A stretch of DNA of 49,169 nucleotides from contig CALXTV010000013.1 in assembly GCA_944391505.1 (NCBI GenBank), positions 1 through 49,169 of the forward strand, read 5' to 3'. Of this stretch, positions 35,366 through 42,878 are shown one piece after another. How positions within the stretch are numbered: position 1 is the stretch's first letter; every line of letters begins with the position of its first letter. The notes beneath the pieces were generated by a model. That model saw only the letters and a program-made list of their open reading frames with translations, ran no database searches and had not been told where the DNA came from. The DNA comes from an uncultured Alphaproteobacteria bacterium. Its GTDB lineage: Bacteria; Pseudomonadota; Alphaproteobacteria; RF32; CAG-239. Both the position numbers and the translations under genes were made by a program.

Positions 35366-36061
35366 ATGTTTCATAAGAATAAGGTTGTAAACTTTTCAAT
35401 TATCATGCCGACATATAATCGCGCTTTCTGTATTAAAAATGCCGTTGATTCTGTTTTGGAACAAGATTATCAGAATTTTGAACTGCTCATTATTGACGAC
35501 GGTTCGTCAGACGGAACCGAAGAGCTTATATTAAAAACTTATCCAGAAGAAATAAAAAACGGCAAAATTGTATTTGCACGTTTTGCACATATTGGTGTCA
35601 GTCATGCCCGGAATATGGGCTTGCGGCTGGCAAAAAATCCGTGGATTGCTTATATGGATACGGATAATATAATGGTCAAAGGCTTTTTACGCTTTTTTGC
35701 AGAAACGATGATTGCTAAAAAAGCAGAATGTTATTATTGCAAAATTTCAATTCCCAGTAAGGGAATCGAAATTGGTAAAAAATTCAAATACAAACGTTTG
35801 GAAAAATCAAACTATATTGATATGGGGGCTTTTGTTCATTCCAAAAAACTTTATCTGAAATACGGCGGCTTTGATGAAAATTTGAAGCGTTTTGTTGATT
35901 GGGATTTAGTTTTAACCTATACCAAACACACCAAACCGGTATTTATTGATAAAGCTTTGGTTAACTATAATGATTCAAAAGAATATTCCCGTATTTCCAA
36001 TCAAGAAGCTGATTTAGAAAACAGCAATATAGTTCGACGTAAGCACGGCTTTATAAAATAA
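35366..36061 (+). CDS. Family 2 glycosyltransferase, AT-rich
   Basis: The 231-residue GT-A enzyme starts with SIIMPTYNRA, has D44-D45-G-S-S-D-G-T for nucleotide binding and the metal-binding D98-T-D100 in YMDTD. Probably adds a sugar to a surface glycan. The acceptor is unknown. Base composition is clearly more AT-rich than the tgt and LOG genes before it and the ABC exporter after it, and the start (AATTATGTTT) lacks a Shine-Dalgarno sequence, so recent acquisition is possible. Short for the family, but the core motifs are complete. Confidence 0.88.
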   Translation: MFHKNKVVNFSIIMPTYNRAFCIKNAVDSVLEQDYQNFELLIIDDGSSDGTEELILKTYPEEIKNGKIVFARFAHIGVSHARNMGLRLAKNPWIAYMDTDNIMVKGFLRFFAETMIAKKAECYYCKISIPSKGIEIGKKFKYKRLEKSNYIDMGAFVHSKKLYLKYGGFDENLKRFVDWDLVLTYTKHTKPVFIDKALVNYNDSKEYSRISNQEADLENSNIVRRKHGFIK

Positions 36062-36145
36062 TTGTTTTCAGAACACAGAAATCGCTTGTTAACTTGTCGC
36101 TTAATCTCTAAACTATACTCAAATGTTTAAGGTGCAGGTTAATTG

Positions 36146-37924
36146 ATGACAACGTCGGTCTGGAAATTTTTGTGGAAATACCTTTCCAAGTTAAAAATAT
36201 TGTTTTATAGCGTCCTGTTGTCTGTTTTAGCCGGTGAGCTTTGCGTCCGTCTTTCATTGTTTTATGCTTCCAAAATTGTCGATGTCCTGGCTATGGACGG
36301 CGCTCGCCGCAATTTGCTTTTATCGGCGCTGGGGCTTGCTGGGTTGGCGTCGCTGTTCTTGTTTGCCAAAGGCCTGCTTCTGAATGCGCTGATTTTTATC
36401 GAGGCGAGGTTTTTGCCGGTCTATATGAGCCGTATTTCCAAAGATTTGTTTAATTATGCGCATCGCCATTCAACGGCTTTTTTCGCCGAAGAAATGGCCG
36501 GCAACGTGTCCGGTAAAATCAAAACCATAATTGATAACAGCTACAGCATCTATTATACGATTTTGTGGGGCTTTATTTCACCGGCGATAGCCGTTGCCAT
36601 CAGTTTTGCCTTTATTTTTAATATCAATGTGACCTTATCGTTAATAATGCTCGGACTTAATTTTTTGCTTGTTTGGGCATTGTATGTCTTAAGCCGCAAG
36701 CTTTCGCCTTATTCCGAAACCAGAGCCAGACTGATGTCCGAGGCCAACGGCGTGCTGGTCGACAGCATTACCAATGCCAGTCTGGTTAAAAATTTCAGCA
36801 ATTTTCTTTATGAAAAGCGCCATTATTTCAGCTACGTCCGCAAGGCCGCGGCGGCTGACCGGCAGGAAAACCTGCGTTTTGGGCATTTGTTTATCGCGCA
36901 GGGAATTTTGCGGGCTTTGATGCAGGCGGTTTTTTATGCGCTGCCGGTCTGGTACTGGTATAAAGGCGAAATTAATGTCGGACAATTCGTGCTGATTCAG
37001 TCGCTGATTGCCGTTTTGAGCAACATTTACAACATGTTGTCTATGAACTTCATTAACTTTTTCCGGCTGTACGGCGGCATTAAAGACGGGCTGAAGCTGC
37101 TTGCGCGTCCCTTTGAGGTAACCGATGCGCCGGACGCCCACCGTCTGAAAGTTCGGGAAGGGCGGATAGATTTCAATCAGGTAACGTATCATTACAAACA
37201 TTCCGAACCTTTGTTTAATGATTTCAACCTGCATATTGCTCCGGGAGAAAAAATCGGTTTGGTCGGCCGCTCCGGTTCCGGAAAATCGACGTTGGTCAAG
37301 CTCTTGTCGCGCTATTACGACATTCAGGGCGGCGAAATTGCCATCGACGGCCAAAATATTGCCGGCGTCACGCAGAAAAGCCTCCGGGCTTCGATAGCGC
37401 TTATTCCTCAGGATCCGTCGCTGTTTAACCGGTCGATTATGGAAAATATCCGTTACGGCAGCCTACGTGCGACGGATGAAGAAGTTTTTGCCGCGGCAAG
37501 GCGGGCGCATATTCATGACTTTATCATGTCTCTGCCGGACGGTTATAATTCAAAAGTCGGCGAACGCGGTGTCATGCTTTCGGGCGGAGAACGCCAGCGA
37601 ATAGCCATTGCCCGCGCAATTCTGAAAAATGCGCCGATATTGATTTTGGACGAAGCGACCTCGGCACTGGACAGCGAAAGTGAAAAATATATTCAAACCT
37701 CAATCCGCGAGCTGATGAAAGACAAAACCGTCATAGCCATTGCACACCGCCTGTCGACCCTGAAAGAAATGGATCGGATTGTCGTTATGGACAAAGGGCG
37801 GATTGCCGAGTCCGGAAGTCATGCCGAGTTGCTGCGGCAAAAAGGCCTGTACCACGGATTTTACGATATGCAGTCAAAAGGTTTCATTAAAATTGACGCA
37901 GGGCCGGAGGAAGATAAATGTTGA
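36146..37924 (+). CDS. ABC exporter (fused TMD-NBD), MsbA/lipid-A-exporter-like
   Basis: The 592-residue half-transporter has a six-helix membrane domain (about 15-310) and an NBD with Walker A GRSGSGKS (374-381), Q-loop LIPQDPS, signature LSGGERQR, Walker B LILDEATSALD and H-loop AHRLST. The preceding glycosyltransferase hints at a glycan or lipid substrate, but this is weak. I prefer ATG 36146 over the TTG directly before it. Its last 7 nt overlap the next gene. Confidence 0.9.
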   Translation: MTTSVWKFLWKYLSKLKILFYSVLLSVLAGELCVRLSLFYASKIVDVLAMDGARRNLLLSALGLAGLASLFLFAKGLLLNALIFIEARFLPVYMSRISKDLFNYAHRHSTAFFAEEMAGNVSGKIKTIIDNSYSIYYTILWGFISPAIAVAISFAFIFNINVTLSLIMLGLNFLLVWALYVLSRKLSPYSETRARLMSEANGVLVDSITNASLVKNFSNFLYEKRHYFSYVRKAAAADRQENLRFGHLFIAQGILRALMQAVFYALPVWYWYKGEINVGQFVLIQSLIAVLSNIYNMLSMNFINFFRLYGGIKDGLKLLARPFEVTDAPDAHRLKVREGRIDFNQVTYHYKHSEPLFNDFNLHIAPGEKIGLVGRSGSGKSTLVKLLSRYYDIQGGEIAIDGQNIAGVTQKSLRASIALIPQDPSLFNRSIMENIRYGSLRATDEEVFAAARRAHIHDFIMSLPDGYNSKVGERGVMLSGGERQRIAIARAILKNAPILILDEATSALDSESEKYIQTSIRELMKDKTVIAIAHRLSTLKEMDRIVVMDKGRIAESGSHAELLRQKGLYHGFYDMQSKGFIKIDAGPEEDKC

Positions 37925-39147
37925 ATATTATCTGGATTGCTTTTTTTGTTTCTGCTTTTCTGATGGCCTTATATCGGGCTTTGTTTTTAGGCGATGCTAT
38001 GGTCTGGACGGAATTGGTCAATGCGGTTTTTGCATCGTCTAAAACCGCTTTTTCGATAGCGTTGAACCTGACCGGTATTCTGTGCTTTTGGCTCGGGCTC
38101 TTGAAAATTGCCGAAGCTTCGGGCGCAACCGGACTGCTGGCCAGGGCGCTCTATCCTCTGTTCAGGCGGATTATGCCCGGCGTGCCGGCGGAAAGCCCGG
38201 CACTGTCGTCGATGATTATGAATATTGCCGCCAATATGCTCGGACTGGACAATGCCGCGACGCCGATGGGGCTTAAGGCCATGGAACAGCTCCAACAGTT
38301 AAATCCGAAAAAAGATACGGCTTCCGATGCGCAAATTTTGTTTATGGTTATTAATACCTCTTCGGTTACGCTGATCCCGATTACGATTTTGATGTACCGT
38401 GCCGAACTTGGTTCGGTGAATCCCGGAGCGGTTTTCATGCCGATTTTGTTTGCCACGTCGCTGTCGACGTTAAGCGGTTTTCTGGCTGTGGCCTGGGTGC
38501 AGAAACTCAATATTTTCAATCGGGTCGTTCTGGGTTGGCTGTTTGGCTTTGCTGCCTTTATCGGGGCCGTGGCTTGGCATTTTCAATGCTTGCCGCCGGC
38601 CGAGCGGCTGCAGACTTCTGCCGCCTGGGGAAATTTTATTCTTTTTGCCTTTGTCATAAGCTTCATAACGGCAGGTTTAATTCGCAGAATCAATGTGTAT
38701 GAGACTTTTATTCAGGGAGCCAGAGAGGGTTTTGATATTGCTGTCAGAATTATCCCTTATCTGGTCGCCATGTTGGTGGCCATAGCGGTATTGCGCGCTT
38801 CCGGCGTCCTGAATATGGTTGTTCTGGGGTTTGAAAACTTTTTCAATTTTCTGGGTATCAATACAGATTTTGTGCCGGCTTTGCCGACGGCGATTATGAA
38901 ACCGTTGTCCGGCAGCGGCGCCCGCGCCATGATGATAGAAACCATGCAGACTTATGGTGCCGACAGTTTTCCGGGGTTTGTGTCTTCGGTCATTCAGGGT
39001 TCGACCGAAACAACGTTTTATGTGTTGGCCGTTTATTTCGGTGCCGTCAAAATTACCAAAATCCGCAGTGCGCTTCCCTGTGCTCTGCTGGCCGATTTGG
39101 TCGGTATTGCTTCTGCCGTTGTGCTGGCATATTTGTTTTATGAATAA
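37918..39147 (+). CDS. SpmA/SpmB-like fused nucleoside-recognition-domain membrane protein
   Basis: The 409-residue polytopic protein has two Gate (nucleoside recognition) units. The first (about 1-200) matches SpmA with N-L-T-G-I-L-C-F-W-L-G and a M-N-I-A-A-N-M-L-G-L-D-N-A-A-T-P-M-G signature; the second (about 235-409) matches SpmB with P-Y-L-V-A-M-L and K-P-L-S-G-S-G-A. In sporulators SpmA and SpmB are separate proteins involved in spore core dehydration; fused forms occur in non-sporulating bacteria with unknown function. It overlaps the ABC exporter gene by 7 nt, so the two may act together. Confidence 0.87.
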   Translation: MLNIIWIAFFVSAFLMALYRALFLGDAMVWTELVNAVFASSKTAFSIALNLTGILCFWLGLLKIAEASGATGLLARALYPLFRRIMPGVPAESPALSSMIMNIAANMLGLDNAATPMGLKAMEQLQQLNPKKDTASDAQILFMVINTSSVTLIPITILMYRAELGSVNPGAVFMPILFATSLSTLSGFLAVAWVQKLNIFNRVVLGWLFGFAAFIGAVAWHFQCLPPAERLQTSAAWGNFILFAFVISFITAGLIRRINVYETFIQGAREGFDIAVRIIPYLVAMLVAIAVLRASGVLNMVVLGFENFFNFLGINTDFVPALPTAIMKPLSGSGARAMMIETMQTYGADSFPGFVSSVIQGSTETTFYVLAVYFGAVKITKIRSALPCALLADLVGIASAVVLAYLFYE

Positions 39148-39176
39148 AGTAAGTTGTTGATATTGTAACAAAGGTC

Positions 39177-39205
39177 TTGAAATTTTAATAAAATAAGAAT
39201 AAAAT
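39177..39205 (+). promoter_or_regulatory. Sigma70-type promoter upstream of the first islet gene
   Basis: TTGAAA (39177-39182), 17-nt spacer, TAAAAT (39200-39205). The transcript would start near 39212 and run through the hairpin at 39234-39266 before reaching the start codon at 39300. Confidence 0.5.
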
Positions 39206-39216
39206 CCTAACATCGC

Positions 39217-39344
39217 TTGCCGTAAGTGTATCTAAAATCCGAAGAATGGTTTCTTCGGATTTTTTTGTTTTAAATGTTAACTTAAAAGGAGAAAATAAAA
39301 TGGGAAACTTAATCCAATATATCATACAGGAAGATCCGGAGAAA
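39217..39344 (+). repeat. Direct repeat copy 1: leader hairpin, RBS and first 15 codons
   Basis: This 128-bp block is repeated at 40237-40364, exactly 1,020 bp downstream, with three differences that I can count (39222, 39314, 39335). Two fall in codons and are synonymous (ATC/ATT, GAT/GAC). It contains a 13-bp perfect hairpin AAAATCCGAAGAA/TTCTTCGGATTTT (39234-39263) followed by a T-run, then AAAAGGAG and the start codon. Outside the block the two loci have no obvious similarity. Confidence 0.93.
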
Positions 39345-39872
39345 GAAAACCTTGAATTTAGAAGAAAAAATTTTTTCCGGTCAGCCTCTTCCCATTCCAA
39401 AAATATTTTAGAACAGAATTTAATGCACAACGATTTTGAAAAAGTAAATAGTAATATTCCAAGATATTGGGAAACAGCAGACGATGGAAAAAAGGTTTAC
39501 GATTATGTTGTAAAAAAAGAAGGAAAGGTTAAGCCAAAAGATCAAAACATATTAGATTATATCGTATCTGCTACAAAAGGGAGTTTAAATTTAGGTAAAA
39601 ACTTTTTTCCGATGAGAAAAATAAACTTTACCGATAAGTATAAACATGCACTTATAAATTGTAATGCAGCACAATATGGTAAAGGAGGGGCTGACATTGC
39701 TAAATTGGCCTCTGACTTAAGAGAATGGAATGATGTTAGAACAGGTTCAAACACCCTTGACAGTAGTAAAGGAGACAATTATGCTAATAAAGTAGGTAGA
39801 TTATTGGGAAGCAAATACCCTAAAGGAGATTGTAATGCCCTTATTGAAAAATATATTAAAAAAAATTGGTAA
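39300..39872 (+). CDS. Islet protein 1: shared N-terminus plus unrecognised C-terminal domain
   Basis: The 190-residue protein begins with the repeat-encoded MGNLIQYIIQEDPEK. The middle is polar. The C-terminal ~80 residues have a strongly patterned segment: H-A-L-I-N-C-N-A-A-Q-Y-G-K, then S-D-L-R-E-W, and D-N-Y-A-N-K-V-G-R-L-L-G. Histidine, cysteine and paired acidic residues suggest an enzyme-like domain, but I cannot name it. AAAAGGAG lies 8 nt before the ATG. It is AT-rich relative to the window and its 3' end overlaps a small membrane protein gene by 38 nt. A toxin or effector role is a hypothesis only. Confidence 0.82.
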   Translation: MGNLIQYIIQEDPEKENLEFRRKNFFRSASSHSKNILEQNLMHNDFEKVNSNIPRYWETADDGKKVYDYVVKKEGKVKPKDQNILDYIVSATKGSLNLGKNFFPMRKINFTDKYKHALINCNAAQYGKGGADIAKLASDLREWNDVRTGSNTLDSSKGDNYANKVGRLLGSKYPKGDCNALIEKYIKKNW

Positions 39873-40047
39873 ATATGGCTTATATACAATTTTATTTTTA
39901 TGTTCTCTAGTCATTATCGGCATAGTTTCAGGCATTTCCTTTTATTTTTGTGCCGATTATAGCTACAGGAAACAAGCGCAACAACAAATCAAGGAATGTA
40001 TTGATCGCGGCTTCAGCGAAGAAACCTGTAAAAATAGAGTATTTTAA
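39835..40047 (+). CDS. Small single-helix membrane protein 1 (70 residues)
   Basis: The protein has a basic N-terminus (KNILKKIGKYG), one membrane helix (about 17-38) and a short charged periplasmic or cytoplasmic tail containing two cysteines. The start lies inside the end of islet protein 1, in another frame, and has a perfect AAAGGAG 6 nt upstream, so translation is likely coupled. By position it resembles an immunity or accessory protein. No family recognised. Confidence 0.75.
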   Translation: MPLLKNILKKIGKYGLYTILFLCSLVIIGIVSGISFYFCADYSYRKQAQQQIKECIDRGFSEETCKNRVF

Positions 40048-40092
40048 TTGCCTGAATAACATTCGGAACAAAATATCCGGATGGAAATTGTG

Positions 40093-40224
40093 ATGAAATT
40101 ACCCAAAAGTATATTAATAAAAGCTGGAAAGATAATCGGAATAACGACCGTAATCAAAGCAAGTAGTGCTGTTTTATTATTTGTATTGACATATATGCTC
40201 TATGTTTGTAGCCCCGAGCTTTAA
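40093..40224 (+). CDS. Small single-helix membrane protein 2 (43 residues)
   Basis: This frame is short and easily missed. It reads M-K-L-P-K-S-I-L-I-K-A-G-K-I-I-G and ends V-C-S-P-E-L, with a helix near residues 12-37. A GGA lies 7 nt before this ATG; another in-frame ATG at 40081 would add four residues. It resembles small membrane protein 1 in plan (basic N-terminus with x-L-x-K-S/N-I-L-x-K, then one helix), so the two may be diverged copies. It lies between the first islet gene pair and the second repeat copy. Confidence 0.55.
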   Translation: MKLPKSILIKAGKIIGITTVIKASSAVLLFVLTYMLYVCSPEL

Positions 40225-40236
40225 TGCAAATATTAT

Positions 40237-40364
40237 TTGCCGCAAGTGTATCTAAAATCCGAAGAATGGTTTCTTCGGATTTTTTTGTTTTAAATGTTAA
40301 CTTAAAAGGAGAAAATAAAATGGGAAACTTAATTCAATATATCATACAGGAAGACCCGGAGAAA
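40237..40364 (+). repeat. Direct repeat copy 2: leader hairpin, RBS and first 15 codons
   Basis: Second copy of the block at 39217-39344. The 13-bp hairpin is at 40254-40283, beginning 29 nt after the stop of small membrane protein 2, and the T-run follows. It continues into the first 15 codons of islet protein 2. Confidence 0.93.
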
Positions 40365-40754
40365 AACCAGCCCTGGCAGACTCCTATGTCGCAAAATAAT
40401 TCTTGTAAGAGGAAATCAACCATTCTTTCAAAACCGAAATATACAAATCCCGACCCGCGTCGTATTCCGTCCGGCGAAATTGTCAAAAGCGGATTGGAAG
40501 GTTTCGGACAAGGTATTGAGGGTGGGGTTGAGTATGCTCTTAATTCATTTACTCGTAATCTTTATAAAAGAATGAATGATAAGTTCTTAGGAGGAATATA
40601 TCAAAAAAAGCAAGATGAATTAGAAAAATTATCTAAGCAAGAAGATTTAGGCAAACTTTACAAATATTCCAATTATGCTATTGAGATTGGTGCACGAGGA
40701 TTACGAAAAAAGGGCATTAACTTAATAAAGAAAGGACTAAAACTTAAAAAATAA
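40320..40754 (+). CDS. Islet protein 2: shared N-terminus plus a different C-terminal region
   Basis: The 144-residue protein shares MGNLIQYIIQEDPEK with islet protein 1 and then diverges. The rest has a Gly-rich amphipathic or hydrophobic stretch (G-L-E-G-F-G-Q-G-I-E-G-G-V) around residue 58 and a strongly basic C-terminus (K-K-G-I-N-L-I-K-K-G-L-K-L-K-K). This could be a membrane-active or nucleic-acid-binding tail; I do not recognise it. AAAAGGAG lies 8 nt before the ATG. AT-rich. The next gene encodes a membrane protein. Confidence 0.8.
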   Translation: MGNLIQYIIQEDPEKNQPWQTPMSQNNSCKRKSTILSKPKYTNPDPRRIPSGEIVKSGLEGFGQGIEGGVEYALNSFTRNLYKRMNDKFLGGIYQKKQDELEKLSKQEDLGKLYKYSNYAIEIGARGLRKKGINLIKKGLKLKK

Positions 40755-40767
40755 GCAAAATATTGAC

Positions 40768-40807
40768 TTTTCAGCCGGTGTCTAATATTCTGAACACCGG
40801 TTGAAAA
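40768..40807 (+). terminator. Inverted repeat after islet protein 2
   Basis: TTTTCAGCCGGTGT and ACACCGGTTGAAAA (one mismatch) around a 12-nt loop. It may terminate or attenuate transcription before the DUF805-like gene; no T-run follows (GAAAACG). Confidence 0.5.
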
Positions 40808-40823
40808 CGTCAAAGAACCTGCC

Positions 40824-41351
40824 ATGAAAAACAATATTGCAACGCAAATGTTTAATTTTCTGTTCAATAAAATTTGGGGCGAAAATCCGCTGACGTTTTA
40901 TTTTTCCTTTGACGGAAGATTTAATCAACTCCAATTTTGGGGGGCTTTGATAACCATTAATCTATTTTGCGAGGTTGTTGAAGCACAAAACATTGGAGCT
41001 TTGACAGCTATTGCATCTTTTGTGGCTTTTTGGGCAACACTTGCCGGTATCCAAAAAAGATGTAGAGATTTGAACCACAAAGGTACAATCATTACTTTAG
41101 TTTATACCGGAACCTTTTTGCTGACAGATTATTATGATCATATAACTTTACCCAAAGTTTTAGAATATGTTTGGGGTGGCTTTGTCTTTGTATACATATT
41201 TGCCATCCTTCTTTTATTGTTCTTCCCAGGAAGAAAAGAAAAAAAGCCGGATATAGTTTCTCCCTTGCTCAAACGCCCATATTTATATATCGGAATTTGT
41301 GCCATCCTTTTCCTGCTCGGGCGGGGTGTAATGTTTTACTTAGGGGCTTAG
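40824..41351 (+). CDS. DUF805-like membrane protein
   Basis: The 175-residue protein has about four membrane segments. Before the first is F-S-F-D-G-R-F-N-Q-L-Q-F-W and in the loop K-R-C-R-D-L-N-H-K-G, which match the DUF805 pattern (FxGRxxRxxFW and RRLHDxGxxG). It follows islet protein 2 in the same direction, so it could be an accessory or immunity membrane protein in the locus, although DUF805 proteins are common elsewhere. Ribosome binding site is weak. AT-rich like the rest of the islet. Confidence 0.78.
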   Translation: MKNNIATQMFNFLFNKIWGENPLTFYFSFDGRFNQLQFWGALITINLFCEVVEAQNIGALTAIASFVAFWATLAGIQKRCRDLNHKGTIITLVYTGTFLLTDYYDHITLPKVLEYVWGGFVFVYIFAILLLLFFPGRKEKKPDIVSPLLKRPYLYIGICAILFLLGRGVMFYLGA

Positions 41352-41464
41352 CCGTTTTTCTCAAACCAAAGGGTGGATTTTTGCGGGCGGTTCATCTGCC
41401 GGAGTTCATTAAACCTGAGCTGATATTTTTGCATAATCAACATTTTTTTATTTTCAATAAAGAA

Positions 41465-41496
41465 AAAATCCGAAGATTCCGGAACCTTCGGATTTT
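41465..41496 (-). terminator. Rho-independent terminator of tyrS
   Basis: Perfect 11-bp stem AAAATCCGAAG/CTTCGGATTTT, followed on the minus strand by TTTTTTC. Its arms match those of the repeat hairpins at 39234 and 40254. Confidence 0.88.
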
Positions 41497-41518
41497 CAAA
41501 CTTAAAGATTAAGATTTT

Positions 41519-42775
41519 TTAAGCCACCTTAATCAAACCGTGTTTTTTCTTGCCCTGTGAGAGTTTAATCTGGCCGTCAATGACGTCCGCCGCAGACAGG
41601 ACATAATTCTCGTCGCTGATAACCTTGTCGTTCAGTTTCAGTCCGGATTGCTTAATCAGGCGACGCGCTTCACCTTTGCTGGCAACAAAGCCGATTTCCA
41701 AAAAAGCGTCCAAAATGCTGAGCCCGTCAACAGACGTTTTTTGCAGGCTTGGCAAATCTCCGCCGGCAACGCCCATTTCAAAGGTTTTGACGGCCGTGTC
41801 CTGCGCTGCCGTAGCTTCCGTTTCGCCGCGGCAGATTTTGGTAGCCTCAAAAGCCAGAATTTTTTTGGCTTCATTAATTTCTTTGTCCTTAAGGCTTTCC
41901 AAACGACGGATTTCGTCCATCGGCAGGTCGGTGTAAATGCGCAGACATTTGCCGACTTCGGTATCGCCGATGTTGCGGAAATACTGATAATAATCATAAG
42001 AAGGCAGTTTTTCTTCGTTAATCCATACGGCATTTCCTTCCGATTTGCCCATTTTTTTACCGCTTGCGTCGGTAATAATCGGACTGGTAAACCCGAAGAG
42101 TTCAACGTCATAACGACGACGGCCGAGCTCGGTGCCGGAAGTAATGTTGCCCCATTGATCGGAACCGGCAATTTGGGCCCGGCAGCCATATTGGTTGTAC
42201 AGCACGCAGAAGTCATAACCCTGCAAAAGCATATAGTTAAATTCAAGGAAAGACATCGGCTGTTCGCGTTCCAGACGTGTTTTTACGCTGTCCATGGTCA
42301 GCATGCGGTTAACCGAATAGCAGGTGCCGATATCGCGCAAAAAGGCCAGATAGTTAATGTCTTTAAACCAATCCCAGTTGTCGACCATAATCGCATCGTT
42401 GGCGCCGTCGCCGAATTTCAAAAATTTGCTGAAAGATTTTTTCAGCCCCTTAATGTTGTGCTGCAGGGTTTCTTCGCTCAAAAACGGGCGCAGCTTGTCT
42501 TTGCCCGAAGGGTCGCCGATACGGGCGGTCGCGCCGCCGACCAGCGTAATCGGCTTATGTCCGCATTTCTGAAACCAGCGCAGCATCATCAGCGGAACGA
42601 TATGCCCGACGTGCAGACTGTCGCCGGTAGGATCCGAACCGAGATAACCGACGGCCGGTTTGCCTGCTTTTTCGCACTCGTAAAGATAGGTGTCAAAGCC
42701 GTCTTCGTTGGTGCATTGATTATAAAAGCCGCGTTCCAGCATCAGGTTAAAAAATTCGGATTTAAATTTGCTCAT
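41519..42775 (-). CDS. tyrS: Tyrosyl-tRNA synthetase
   Basis: Class I synthetase that charges tRNA-Tyr. The 418-residue protein has the HIGH motif as HVGH at 55-58, the KMSKS motif as KMGKS at 241-245, and a C-terminal S4 domain (about 350-415). Full length. It is divergent from anmK, a neighbour pair common in alphaproteobacteria (established for several lineages, recalled rather than checked). Confidence 0.97.
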   Translation of the reverse strand: MSKFKSEFFNLMLERGFYNQCTNEDGFDTYLYECEKAGKPAVGYLGSDPTGDSLHVGHIVPLMMLRWFQKCGHKPITLVGGATARIGDPSGKDKLRPFLSEETLQHNIKGLKKSFSKFLKFGDGANDAIMVDNWDWFKDINYLAFLRDIGTCYSVNRMLTMDSVKTRLEREQPMSFLEFNYMLLQGYDFCVLYNQYGCRAQIAGSDQWGNITSGTELGRRRYDVELFGFTSPIITDASGKKMGKSEGNAVWINEEKLPSYDYYQYFRNIGDTEVGKCLRIYTDLPMDEIRRLESLKDKEINEAKKILAFEATKICRGETEATAAQDTAVKTFEMGVAGGDLPSLQKTSVDGLSILDAFLEIGFVASKGEARRLIKQSGLKLNDKVISDENYVLSAADVIDGQIKLSQGKKKHGLIKVA

Positions 42776-42878
42776 TTTTCCTTTCCTTGCTATGATAAAA
42801 ATAAACTATTAGCGTAATTTTAAGGAATATTAGCATATAAATAAAATAGTGCAACAACGGAGGTAAATTTTTTTCGGC

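Noticed and set aside
39217..40364. Insertion sequence or integron cassette as the cause of the 128-bp direct repeat
   Set aside because: No transposase, integrase, terminal inverted repeats or attC-like structure; the block includes coding sequence under silent-only change, which fits gene duplication better.
41648..42817. 389-codon open frame antisense to tyrS
   Set aside because: Shadow of the conserved tyrS reading frame with no motif of its own.
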